Assembly: GCF_009498295.1 (NCBI RefSeq) | Contig: NZ_CP040813.1 | Coordinates: 787,001-851,000 of the forward strand | Length of the DNA stretch: 64,000 bases | Direction: 5' to 3' | DNA from: Oceanihabitans sp. IOP_32 | Lineage (GTDB): Bacteria > Bacteroidota > Bacteroidia > Flavobacteriales > Flavobacteriaceae | Shown: positions 53,331 through 60,794 of the stretch, piece by piece | How the letters are laid out: the number at the start of each line of letters is the position of its first letter | How positions within the stretch are numbered: the stretch's first letter is position 1 | Notes under the pieces: model-generated | What the model was told of the DNA's origin: nothing | Database searches by the model: none | What the model saw: the letters and a program-made list of their open reading frames with translations, nothing else | Translations under genes and position numbers: made by a program

Positions 53331-54137
53331 GTGAATAACCATTTCAAAATATATCTAATAGTCGCACTTAGCTTTTTCACAAGTTTCAATTTAAGTGCAA
53401 ACGATACTTTTTTTTCAATTGAAAATAAAGGCGATAGGGTTTGTGAATTGGCTAATGGGGTGGATGATGTTTTACTAGAAGCTATTAGAGTTGGAAAGAG
53501 AGCTGATGGGTCATTAGCAAATGCTTTAGATAATGCAAGTTTTCCTAAAGGTGGTGATGCTGTTAGAAAAGCAAATGGTGTTAACAGGAATAATAAGAGA
53601 TTATTAGATATTGGGGATTCTGATATTCCTAATGCTGTTTCAGATTATACATTTTCAAAAGGAGGGCAAACCTTTTCAAAATTAGCAAATGAATCTTGGG
53701 ATGATTTTTTCAAAAGATTAAAAGCTAATGGGTTTAATGTATTCGAGTCTCATCATATCTTTCCTGTTGATTTATTTAAGAGAGAATCTTTCCGAAAATG
53801 GTACGAATTAGAAGGTTTCAAGCATTTTGATGTAAATGGAACTAATTCTTTAGATAACCTGATTATGTTAGAAAAGAAAATTGTAGGCAATGGAGGTGTA
53901 CATAGTAGACATGACGCTTATACTAGTCGAATTGGTGATTTTTTTGATTCAAGATGGGGAGAATTAAAAACGCAAAATCCTAACTGGAGTGATTTAAAAA
54001 TAGCTGAAGAAATAAATAATGACGTAATCAACCTATCTAAAAACTTAAAACAATCTCTTTTAGATAACTCAGTAAAATCAAATACAGAAATATCTAAATT
54101 TTGGGATACAGTAGATTTTAATAGTTTGTTAAACTAG
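53331..54137 (+). CDS. Exported toxin with HNH/AHH-type nuclease tip
   Basis: 268 residues from a GTG start. Residues 1-40 are the cassette leader (signal peptide); the unit ends within codons 38-41 (CELAN). The tip has SHHIFPVDLF (H141, H142), GTNSLDNLIMLEKK (about 170-183) and GGVHSRHDAYTSRIG (H191, H194), the order of the HNH/Endonuclease VII fold, close to the AHH toxin families. DNA or RNA as target cannot be told. A DMP19-like gene on the opposite strand overlaps its end by 9 bp and is the immunity candidate. Confidence 0.82.
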   Translation: MNNHFKIYLIVALSFFTSFNLSANDTFFSIENKGDRVCELANGVDDVLLEAIRVGKRADGSLANALDNASFPKGGDAVRKANGVNRNNKRLLDIGDSDIPNAVSDYTFSKGGQTFSKLANESWDDFFKRLKANGFNVFESHHIFPVDLFKRESFRKWYELEGFKHFDVNGTNSLDNLIMLEKKIVGNGGVHSRHDAYTSRIGDFFDSRWGELKTQNPNWSDLKIAEEINNDVINLSKNLKQSLLDNSVKSNTEISKFWDTVDFNSLLN

Positions 54138-54617
54138 GTTACTATTGATAAAGAAATCATTTGTGTTTTTTCTTATTTGCTGAGCTAAAATCTTAATGCT
54201 ATTATTTAGAGGGATGTAGAAATTGTTTAGTTCTATTTCAAGTTGTTTATATTTTGAATCAAAGTCAACAGGATTTGTTTCAAGATATCTAAATGTATTA
54301 ACGTTTTTGTTATAAAAACTCAATGCTCTATCAATAGCCTCTTTTGTGTTTTTGTGACCTATTTTTTCTAATAGAATACTCAACTCTTCTAGTTCTATAA
54401 TTTGGTCAGAATAATCAATAAAAAAATTTAATAGACCATAACTTTCAATTGTAAATTCTAAATCGTTTAATAGTTGACATATCCTATGATGTTCTAGAAA
54501 AGTAGAATTTTGTTCATCAGAAAAGGAGCTTTCTGGTTCATATTTTTCAGATTCACCAATTAATTGAATTAAATTTTCATCTGAAATTGAGTCGTTATAG
54601 GAAATAATTCTTCTCAT
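54129..54617 (-). CDS. DMP19/DUF4375-like protein, candidate immunity to the HNH toxin
   Basis: 162 residues, acidic and helical. HRICQLLNDLEFTIESYGLL, then NFFIDYSDQII and LLEKIGHKNTKEAIDRALSFY resemble the DMP19/DUF4375 pattern (NGGF-x-QFF, then AL-x-x-IG-x-x-x-A), a family of acidic nucleic-acid-mimic-like proteins often found as immunity proteins; the match is by eye and partial. It is coupled to the XRE fragment by TAATG overlap, on the strand opposite to the toxin. Confidence 0.55.
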   Translation of the reverse strand: MRRIISYNDSISDENLIQLIGESEKYEPESSFSDEQNSTFLEHHRICQLLNDLEFTIESYGLLNFFIDYSDQIIELEELSILLEKIGHKNTKEAIDRALSFYNKNVNTFRYLETNPVDFDSKYKQLEIELNNFYIPLNNSIKILAQQIRKNTNDFFINSNLV

Positions 54618-54865
54618 TACACCAACCCTTTAATTTTCGTTTTAGCGATAAAGGCATCTAATAAAGAAAATACGTGTCCTTTGTCTGTATCGTTCATTTT
54701 AGAAACCTCATTAATACGGTTTAATACATCATCATCTAATTGTTGGTCTGTTTTGCCTACCAAATAATCTAAAGAAACTTTCAGCGCATCTGCAATTTTT
54801 TTAGCTACCATAACAAGGGAGAAATCCGTTTTGTTTGCTAAGCAATTATTAGAACAAATATTCAT
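54617..54865 (-). pseudogene. XRE repressor remnant lacking its helix-turn-helix
   Basis: 82 codons. From VAKKIADALKVSLDYLVGKT to the end DAFIAKTKIKGLV it matches the C-terminal two thirds of the cassette repressor (NKIAKALGVSLDYLVGNT to DAFIAKNKLKGLV). After the initial MNI, the helix-turn-helix is replaced by an unrelated stretch (CSNNCLANKTDFSLVM). It cannot bind DNA in the usual way. Its position after a toxin and immunity gene equals that of the intact repressor, so it marks an older, decayed cassette. Confidence 0.75.
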
Positions 54866-54977
54866 TTTTATTAGCTAATATTGTTTTTCATTTTTTTTAA
54901 ACTCTCACAAGTACTTTACAAAAGCTTTATTTCTTCAAATTTATTTATTTAATAAATAAAAAGCAAATACAAAAATG

Positions 54978-54985
54978 TATCTTTA
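54978..54985 (+). promoter_or_regulatory. -7 box in front of the nuclease toxin at 54992
   Basis: TATCTTTA, one base from consensus, lies 6 nt before the ATG. As at the cassette promoter, this predicts a leaderless transcript. Confidence 0.45.
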
Positions 54986-54991
54986 CCTTCC

Positions 54992-56029
54992 ATGAAAAAA
55001 ATTTTTAAAATATTTTTTTTAATTGCGTTAAGCCTCTTTACAAGTTTCAATTTAAATGCATTGCATTCAATTAATAGTGGTAACGACGGGGTTATATTAA
55101 TTGAAAGTGCAGGCACAGCCTTAGGCCAAGATGCAACTCAATTGCACAATAAATTCAATGGTTTTGAAGACCTTACCAAAATTAAATTTCTAGATGATTT
55201 TGAGGATGCCATTGATGATGTTAAAATCATATTTAATACAAATCCTAGTTTGATTGATGCGTGGAAGAAAGTAATTGGAAGAGCATATAGTACGGATGTT
55301 CCTTTTTTTGAAAAACTTTCTGAAATAATGGAACCATCAGTTCTAAATAAATTACCAAACGGTGAAGCTGATTTAGATGTTATAATCGCTGCATTAGTTC
55401 ATCCTCATATAGGAGCTTCTCATACATTTTTGAAGCAAGCAGCAGAGCATTTAGATGATATAAAACATCTGGTTACTAATTTTGACGGTGTTGAAGGTTT
55501 TGATAAAGTTATAACAGCATTGAAGAACCCGAACTTTTTTGCTCAAGATGGAGCGAGCCATTTGTTGACTAAGTTGAAAACATTAAATGCTTCTAATGTA
55601 GCAAAGCTTGAAGGAAAAATAGTAGATGCAGATAATCTTGCTGGAATTTGTGCTAATTGCTTATTTGATATTCAATTATCAAGTGGTAAAAAATTAGAAT
55701 TGAAAAGCTATTCAGAATCTACTATTGGGAATATTTCTGGTTCATCTCAATTTAAGAATCAGTTCAAAGCTTATTTAGCCGATGCTGATAATATGGATGA
55801 GTTTGAATATGTATTTAACAGTAAGAAAATTGGGGATAATTCTACTCTCGTAAAAGATAACTTTAAGACTTTATTTCAGCAGAATAATCATTCGATTTAT
55901 GATGATATATTAAATACCAATCCAAATTCAACTGTATTTAGTTCTGTTGGCATTAATACTAAAGGTCAGTTTATCCAAGCAGTTAATAATACAGGTCATG
56001 ACCTGTACAAATTTATTGATATTCTATAA
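54992..56029 (+). CDS. Exported toxin with PD-(D/E)XK-like nuclease tip
   Basis: 345 residues. The leader (MKKIFKIFFLIALSLFTSFN) is a relative of the cassette leader (IALSFFTSFNL in both with small changes). The C-terminal third has CLFDIQLSSGKKLELKSYS with D226, E236 and K238, a D-x9-E-x-K arrangement typical of PD-(D/E)XK nucleases, preceded by an acidic helix (KLEGKIVDADNLAG). The middle is helical. The stop is directly followed by the next start, so the next gene is the probable immunity gene. Confidence 0.7.
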   Translation: MKKIFKIFFLIALSLFTSFNLNALHSINSGNDGVILIESAGTALGQDATQLHNKFNGFEDLTKIKFLDDFEDAIDDVKIIFNTNPSLIDAWKKVIGRAYSTDVPFFEKLSEIMEPSVLNKLPNGEADLDVIIAALVHPHIGASHTFLKQAAEHLDDIKHLVTNFDGVEGFDKVITALKNPNFFAQDGASHLLTKLKTLNASNVAKLEGKIVDADNLAGICANCLFDIQLSSGKKLELKSYSESTIGNISGSSQFKNQFKAYLADADNMDEFEYVFNSKKIGDNSTLVKDNFKTLFQQNNHSIYDDILNTNPNSTVFSSVGINTKGQFIQAVNNTGHDLYKFIDIL

Positions 56030-57124
56030 ATGAAATATATACAATCAATTAATGAAGTAAATGGGTGTTATTTTATACAGGATGCTTTTGTGGTGTTGTA
56101 TAAAGAAGTTGTTCGATGTTTTGATTTAAGTCAAAACTTGTTGTGGGAGAAGTTAATACCTGGCAATAGTACAAATTGTATAATTTACAGAGAGCATGCT
56201 TACATTGAATTTATAAATAAAGAATCAGGGTTTGAGAAAACTATCACGTTAGATGTAAATACAGGTGACGTTGTAGATAGAGATTTAGAGAATTACATGT
56301 TAAGGAGTGTGTCAAATGAAGGATATGCTATTGCATTAAAATACAATCCAGATTATTCTACAAACACATTTTGTATTCAATTACCATTTAGAGTGAAATG
56401 GGAAAAACAAATTGAAGACTTACCATTATTTATTGATGGAGAATATCTTGTAAGTGGAGTCAAAAACAGAATAACCTCAATTGGAGATAACGGAAAAATA
56501 GATTGGAAGTTTGATACGTCAGAATTAGGTAATTGGTCTGATTATGATGGAAAAGAAAAGACAACAGAGATATTAAGAATTTTAGGGGTAAGAAACGAGG
56601 CACTATACTCATACTTAAACAATGGGAAAATTTTAGTCTTAGATATCAAGACTGGAAAGAAAATCTTAGTTATCGAAAATGATAAAAATACGGATCAAGG
56701 TTCGTTTAGTGGGATGTTTATGAATGCTGTTGAATTGGATGAAGAGTCTGGAAGACTAATACAATTATTTAATCAGCGATATACTGAAGTTGATTTAAAC
56801 TCTGTTTCAGTAAGTCAAGAGTTTTTGAATGAAATGGAAGAGCAAGGGCTAAAGAATATGTCTCGTTTTGTATTTAATCATGATCATATTTACTTTGCCG
56901 ATAAGAACAATAGCAAAGTAGGTGCTTTAGATCGAGTGACAAAAAAGATAGATTGGACTTACGAATTGTCACAAGATGGGGTTACAGAACAGTCAAGATA
57001 TGCGAGAGGTCTTAAGTTAAACAGTAATAGACTTTACGTATTAGATAATAAAAGTTCTCTGCATATATTCGAGAGGCAAGATCTCCCGCTAGCGCGAGCG
57101 TCACGCTCGTGCCAGCAACAGTAA
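56030..57124 (+). CDS. Beta-propeller-like candidate immunity protein, 3' end replaced by a REP
   Basis: 364 residues starting at the base after the toxin stop. Repeated blades of the PQQ-like type are visible (ITSIGDNGKIDWKFD, ILVLDIKTGKKILVIE, VGALDRVTKKIDWTYE, LYVLDNKSSLHIFE). No signal peptide. The last 12 residues, PLARASRSCQQQ, are encoded by a REP that has replaced the natural end; the blade before it looks complete, so the protein may still work. Confidence 0.65.
   Translation: MKYIQSINEVNGCYFIQDAFVVLYKEVVRCFDLSQNLLWEKLIPGNSTNCIIYREHAYIEFINKESGFEKTITLDVNTGDVVDRDLENYMLRSVSNEGYAIALKYNPDYSTNTFCIQLPFRVKWEKQIEDLPLFIDGEYLVSGVKNRITSIGDNGKIDWKFDTSELGNWSDYDGKEKTTEILRILGVRNEALYSYLNNGKILVLDIKTGKKILVIENDKNTDQGSFSGMFMNAVELDEESGRLIQLFNQRYTEVDLNSVSVSQEFLNEMEEQGLKNMSRFVFNHDHIYFADKNNSKVGALDRVTKKIDWTYELSQDGVTEQSRYARGLKLNSNRLYVLDNKSSLHIFERQDLPLARASRSCQQQ
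57085..57121 (+). repeat. REP element 5
   Basis: CCCGCTAGCGCGAGCGTCAC onward to GTGCCAGCAACAG, direct orientation, followed by the same RAYT-remnant sequence as REP 2. It ends the frame of the propeller gene. Confidence 0.9.
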
Positions 57125-58323
57125 GAAACAAAAAGATTAAACAAAACAAATGAGTGTAAATTAGTGTTTATGATGCATTTTATAAAAACAAAGTATAAGC
57201 TTACTGGCTCCTAGCTCGGGACATTAAGAGCAATATACCTAAACAATGAGCAGAAAAACACAAAACCTATAATGTAAAGTTTTAATAATCAATCACAATA
57301 AACTAACTTTACTAAACAAAGGAAGAAAACATAAAAACCCATTTGATATTTAATTGTTGTATAACAACATTAAATATATCACAAAAAAGATTAGAAAAGT
57401 ATTGAATAAAAAAGCACCATTATTTTTAATTTTTAAAGCTCACTTGCTAATCCCCCTACTTCTACTTTGTGTGTTAACACCAATGTCTATAACCGCACAA
57501 GACTTAGAGAATATAGGTAGTCGAACGGTAGATAAAATAAAAAACAGCCCTTTAAAAATAAAAGGAGGCATCTCTGCAAACAGTATATTTTATAACTCGA
57601 ATGGGCGTAGTGCCCGCGAGCCATTTACTTATTTCTTACAAGGTAATTTAAACGTAAGTTGGCTAACCTTTAGTATGCCTTTAAGCTACAGCTTTACTAA
57701 TACAGGTAACCAATTAGGTTACCAAACTCCATTTAAATTTAACAGACTTAGCATACACCCCAAATATAAATGGATACAAAGCCATATTGGTGATGTAGCC
57801 ATGACGTTTTCGCCCTATACCTTAAGCGGCCATCAATTTACAGGAGCGGGTGTAGAATTAACACCAAACGACGCTTTTAATATGAGTGTCATGTATGGGC
57901 GTTTACTAAAAGCCACAGAGGATGATGGACAACAACAAACCCTTCCTGCCTTTAAGCGTATTGGATATGGTAGCAAATTAGGTTGGGAAAAAGAAAATTA
58001 CAAAATTGGTCTTATTGGTTTCTATGCCAAAGATGATATCCATTCTATTGTGGCTGTTCCAGATGATAGAAACATTACCCCTAAAGAAAATTTAGTGTTT
58101 GGTTTGGATGGCGAGGTAACCATTGCAGAACATTTTATTATTAAAGCAGAGTATGCCTCTACAGCAATTACCCAAGACACAAGAGCCGAAAATACAAATG
58201 AAAAAGGAACAGGCTTAGCAAGTTTACTTTTTAACAGTAAAGGTTCTACCGAGTACTACAATGCTTATAAAATTGGTTTAGATTATGAATTAGACAAAAT
58301 GAAAGTAGGTTTAGCCTACGAAC
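57085..58323 (+). repeat. 1.24-kb dispersed repeat (REP plus 5' part of barrel gene), copy 2
   Basis: Partner of 30425-31665. Here the barrel gene continues past the repeat end without interruption. Confidence 0.9.
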
Positions 58324-59654
58324 GCATAGACCCCGGTTATGAAACACTCGGTGCTTATTTTTTTAATAATGATTTTGAAAACATCTCCCTTAATGGCTCC
58401 CGACCCCTGTTTAACGACAAATTAAATATATCGTTTAACGCTGGCTACCAACGGGACGACTTAAAAAATCAAAAAACACAAGCAACTAGTAGATTTGTGG
58501 GTGCAGTTAACGCCACTTTAAAAGTTACAGATAAAGTTACACTTACAGGGACTTATTCTAATTTCTCTACCCACACCAATAGTAGCCTTAACCAATTTGA
58601 TGACATTAATGATAGCGATCTTACCGATGAAAATTTAGAAGCCTTAAACTTTAAACAATTATCACAAAACGCAAATGTGAACCTCAATTGGTTGTTAGCT
58701 GAAGGAGAAAAAAACAATCAAAATATTAATTTAAATTACAGTCTAGCTTCATCTGCAAATAAACAAGCGGGAATTATTAGGATTGGACAGGCTAATAATT
58801 TTCATAACGCCAATGCCGTATATACGATAGGCTTTCCAAAAGACAATATAAATATTTCTACATCTTTAAATTATAATTATAGTGATATTGGTAGGGATGA
58901 TAGTGATGCTTACGGTGGCGCTTTAGATATTGGCAAAAAGTTTTTTGAGAACAAACTCAACGCATCACTTGGTGTAACTTATAATACCAACAATACCAAA
59001 GATTTAACAACCAACGTTCTTAATTTTAGAGGGAATGCCTCAATGGTTGTTGCAGAAAATCATAATCTCAACTTGAATGCCATACAATTATTTAAAACAG
59101 CTGCAAAGCAAGACGCTCTAAATGAGGTAACCGTAACATTTGGCTATACCTACACGTTTGATATTGGCAGGCCCAAGAGGAAACCGAAAAAAGAAAAAGA
59201 ATTTTCATTTTCTTATAGAACACATACTTTTTCAGGTTTGCATGAAAATATTAGTAATGAAATTACATATCTAATAAATACTCCAGATTTTGTTGCGATT
59301 AAAAATGTATCAGCAATTAAGAACGAATTATCAAGATTAGAGGAAATACTGAGGCAAAACGAAAATAAATCTGATAAAGCTTATAAAAATTCCGGTATCA
59401 ACTATTTAAAGTATTTATATGAACATAAAGACTATTTAAGCACCTACCAAAACATCGTTTTTAACAGTTTAAAAAGCTTATATGAAGATGCTAAGAAATT
59501 CGATTATTCGTTAAAAGAGGAATATGTTAACGAGTTGGCCATTATAAATACAGCCAAGCAAAAAGGTGAGACCATAAACCCAACCGATTTAGAAAACTTA
59601 GCCATAATAGAAAAAAATACAAAGCCCATACATGGATGCAAGAACAGCTTATAG
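57354..59654 (+). CDS. Outer-membrane beta-barrel protein, full copy with a late frameshift
   Basis: 766 codons from a TTG start, with a long hydrophobic leader ending PMSITAQ. Then a long series of amphipathic strands with aromatic ends (FTYFLQGNLNVSWLTFSMPL, KIGLIGFYAKDD, LNISFNAGYQRDD, VNLNWLLAEG) up to YTYTFDIGRP near residue 606, an outer-membrane barrel pattern. A helical, Lys/Glu-rich tail follows (ISAIKNELSRLEEIL) and probably faces the periplasm. The frame breaks at seven A residues (59611-59617); one extra base would join it to 59636-59842, giving about 829 residues. It could serve as an outer-membrane partner of the toxin island, which is inference from position. Confidence 0.78.
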   Translation: MLYNNIKYITKKIRKVLNKKAPLFLIFKAHLLIPLLLLCVLTPMSITAQDLENIGSRTVDKIKNSPLKIKGGISANSIFYNSNGRSAREPFTYFLQGNLNVSWLTFSMPLSYSFTNTGNQLGYQTPFKFNRLSIHPKYKWIQSHIGDVAMTFSPYTLSGHQFTGAGVELTPNDAFNMSVMYGRLLKATEDDGQQQTLPAFKRIGYGSKLGWEKENYKIGLIGFYAKDDIHSIVAVPDDRNITPKENLVFGLDGEVTIAEHFIIKAEYASTAITQDTRAENTNEKGTGLASLLFNSKGSTEYYNAYKIGLDYELDKMKVGLAYERIDPGYETLGAYFFNNDFENISLNGSRPLFNDKLNISFNAGYQRDDLKNQKTQATSRFVGAVNATLKVTDKVTLTGTYSNFSTHTNSSLNQFDDINDSDLTDENLEALNFKQLSQNANVNLNWLLAEGEKNNQNINLNYSLASSANKQAGIIRIGQANNFHNANAVYTIGFPKDNINISTSLNYNYSDIGRDDSDAYGGALDIGKKFFENKLNASLGVTYNTNNTKDLTTNVLNFRGNASMVVAENHNLNLNAIQLFKTAAKQDALNEVTVTFGYTYTFDIGRPKRKPKKEKEFSFSYRTHTFSGLHENISNEITYLINTPDFVAIKNVSAIKNELSRLEEILRQNENKSDKAYKNSGINYLKYLYEHKDYLSTYQNIVFNSLKSLYEDAKKFDYSLKEEYVNELAIINTAKQKGETINPTDLENLAIIEKNTKPIHGCKNSL

Positions 59655-59842
59655 TCATTACATTTGAGGATGTTTTAGAAAGCAAAGCCCTTTTGAAGGA
59701 ATTTGAAAACATCTATTTATCCAAGGTTTTTGATTTGTTACAACTTCAAAAATCTAACGAGGAAGTAGAAATATATTTAATAACCCATTTAGCCGATTTT
59801 TATCATAAAAAATCGCATCAAATTCAAAATCTATCTCCATAA
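59636..59842 (+). pseudogene. Shifted-frame 3' end of the barrel gene
   Basis: 68 codons that follow the barrel gene in the -1 frame. The frame is already open before its ATG (YKAHTWMQEQLIVITFEDVL). It aligns with the tail fragment at 32361 (NYFIFDFEKIEEVEAI against QLIVITFEDVLESKAL), which is in one frame with the preceding part, so this is the true end of the barrel protein and not a separate gene. Confidence 0.6.
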
Positions 59843-60082
59843 TTCTAAATTTTTTATTCCTCTAATACCAATTTAGTTTTGAAATGTCGTATTATTAATT
59901 TGAATTATTTTTTGTTCAGATGAGATAGAAAATCAAAGCATAGCCTGAGTTATGGTTTTATTTTATACCGAAATATGGGTGAAAAAGAAACAAATTATAT
60001 GCGGCATGACATGGCTAATTTGGTATAAAATAATAAAAACAAGTAGATCGTCCTCAAAGCGCCGCTTTGAAAATAGTTCTAA

Positions 60083-60120
60083 CAAAAAAAAACGCTCAAG
60101 CGAGCTTGGCGTTTTTCCTT
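60083..60120 (-). terminator. Intrinsic terminator downstream of the tRNA
   Basis: On the minus strand, AACGCCAAGCTCGCTTGAGC folds into a GC-rich hairpin followed by a run of T. The A-run on the other side makes it possibly bidirectional. It ends the tRNA transcript about 20 bp after the mature 3' end. Confidence 0.8.
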
Positions 60121-60137
60121 GTGCAACTATTTATTAG

Positions 60138-60211
60138 TGACCGCGAGAGGATTCGAACCTCCAACCCTCAGAGCCGAAATCTGATATTCTATCCAGTTGA
60201 ACTACGCAGCC
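60138..60211 (-). tRNA. tRNA-Arg (anticodon TCG)
   Basis: On the minus strand a 74-nt cloverleaf begins GGCTGCGTAGTTCAACTGGA. The anticodon arm is TCAGA-TTTCGGC-TCTGA, giving anticodon TCG (reads CGA, Arg). The T arm is GGAGG-TTCGAAT-CCTCT. The acceptor stem pairs with two G-T wobbles. CCA is not encoded. The 5' half is repeated twice upstream at 60503 and 60700. Confidence 0.93.
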
Positions 60212-60245
60212 TTAATTCCTACAAAAGTAGGAATGTTTTTTTAAG

Positions 60246-60497
60246 TTACTTATTTTTTAACATATCCTTTAAAAAAGCCCTACCCATTCCAGTTTTAAAA
60301 TACTTTTCTCTTAATATTGCTTCTACTCTCGTAGCAAATACTTCGTAATAAAACAGTCTCCAGGGCGCATAACCTTTTGTCGATTTAGTCTTTCCTTCAT
60401 TATGTTCAATCAAGCGTTTATCTATATCTTGCGTATGCCCTTTGTATAATCTACCGTCTACTTCACTTATTAATATATAGAAACAATCTTAATTCAT
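60246..60497 (-). pseudogene. GIY-YIG nuclease-like gene with a stop at codon 3
   Basis: Reads MN-stop-DCFYILISEVDGRLYKGHT and continues RLIEHNEGKTKSTKGYAPW, then TRVEAILREKYFKTG, the full GIY-YIG (YhbQ/UvrC-N-like) pattern with YIL and YKG in place of GIY and YIG. The duplicated start downstream (near 60690) reads MNKDCFYILISEV, so the stop is an AAA-to-TAA change. No other start is near. Confidence 0.75.
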
Positions 60498-60585
60498 ATC
60501 ATCCGAAATCTGATATTCCCTGACTGTCGGCAGACAGGTATCCAGTTGAACTACGCAGCCTAAATTCCTACAAAAGTAGGAATAT
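60457..60585 (-). repeat. Direct repeat carrying a partial tRNA-Arg, unit 1
   Basis: Matches 60654-60782 (offset 197). It includes the start of the GIY-YIG gene, the tRNA 5' half with its 20-nt insertion, and the small hairpin ATTCCTAC/GTAGGAAT that also precedes the real tRNA. Confidence 0.85.
60503..60560 (-). pseudogene. tRNA-Arg 5' half with 20-nt insertion, copy 1
   Basis: Nucleotides 1-37 of the tRNA (GGCTGCGTAGTTCAACTGGA onward to GATTTCGG), interrupted between GGATA and GAATATCAG by CCTGTCTGCCGACAGTCAGG, a near-palindrome. The 3' half is absent. Confidence 0.85.
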
Positions 60586-60653
60586 ATTTTAAGTCATTAA
60601 TTTTTTCTTTAACATATATTTTAAAAATGCGTTACCAATTCAAGTTTTAACCT

Positions 60654-60782
60654 TCTACTTCACTTATTAATATATAGAAACAATCTTTATTCATATCATC
60701 CGAAATCTGATATTCCCTGACTGTCGGCAGACAGGTATCCAGTTGAACTACGCAACCTTAATGCCTACAAAAGTAGGAATAT
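60654..60782 (-). repeat. Direct repeat carrying a partial tRNA-Arg, unit 2
   Basis: Second unit. Between the two units only a shortened remnant of the GIY-YIG gene remains (start, then the 3' end encoding FLKYMLKKK). Confidence 0.8.
60700..60757 (-). pseudogene. tRNA-Arg 5' half with 20-nt insertion, copy 2
   Basis: Same as copy 1 with the same insertion at the same position (60716-60735) and one change in the acceptor strand (GGTTGCG). Confidence 0.85.
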
Positions 60783-60794
60783 CTTTTTATTTTT

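Larger units (their letters stand above)
44906..53443 (+). mobile_element. 8.53-kb mobile toxin-tip cassette, copy 2
   Basis: Second member of the tandem pair; same gene order as copy 1 with all genes intact. It begins at the second TGAATTGG core (44906) and ends at the third (53444-53451). The right-hand core is followed by CTAATGGGG instead of TTAATGCAGGG, that is, by non-cassette sequence. Confidence 0.85.

Noticed and set aside
36372-53443. Tandem duplication as a pure assembly artefact
   Set aside because: Not fully excluded, but the copies differ by four indels and a two-base change, and the three junctions have different flanks, which a simple misjoin would not produce.
60067-60348. 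Plus-strand frame across the tRNA
   Set aside because: It runs through the terminator, the tRNA and the GIY-YIG gene on the other strand and has no coding character.
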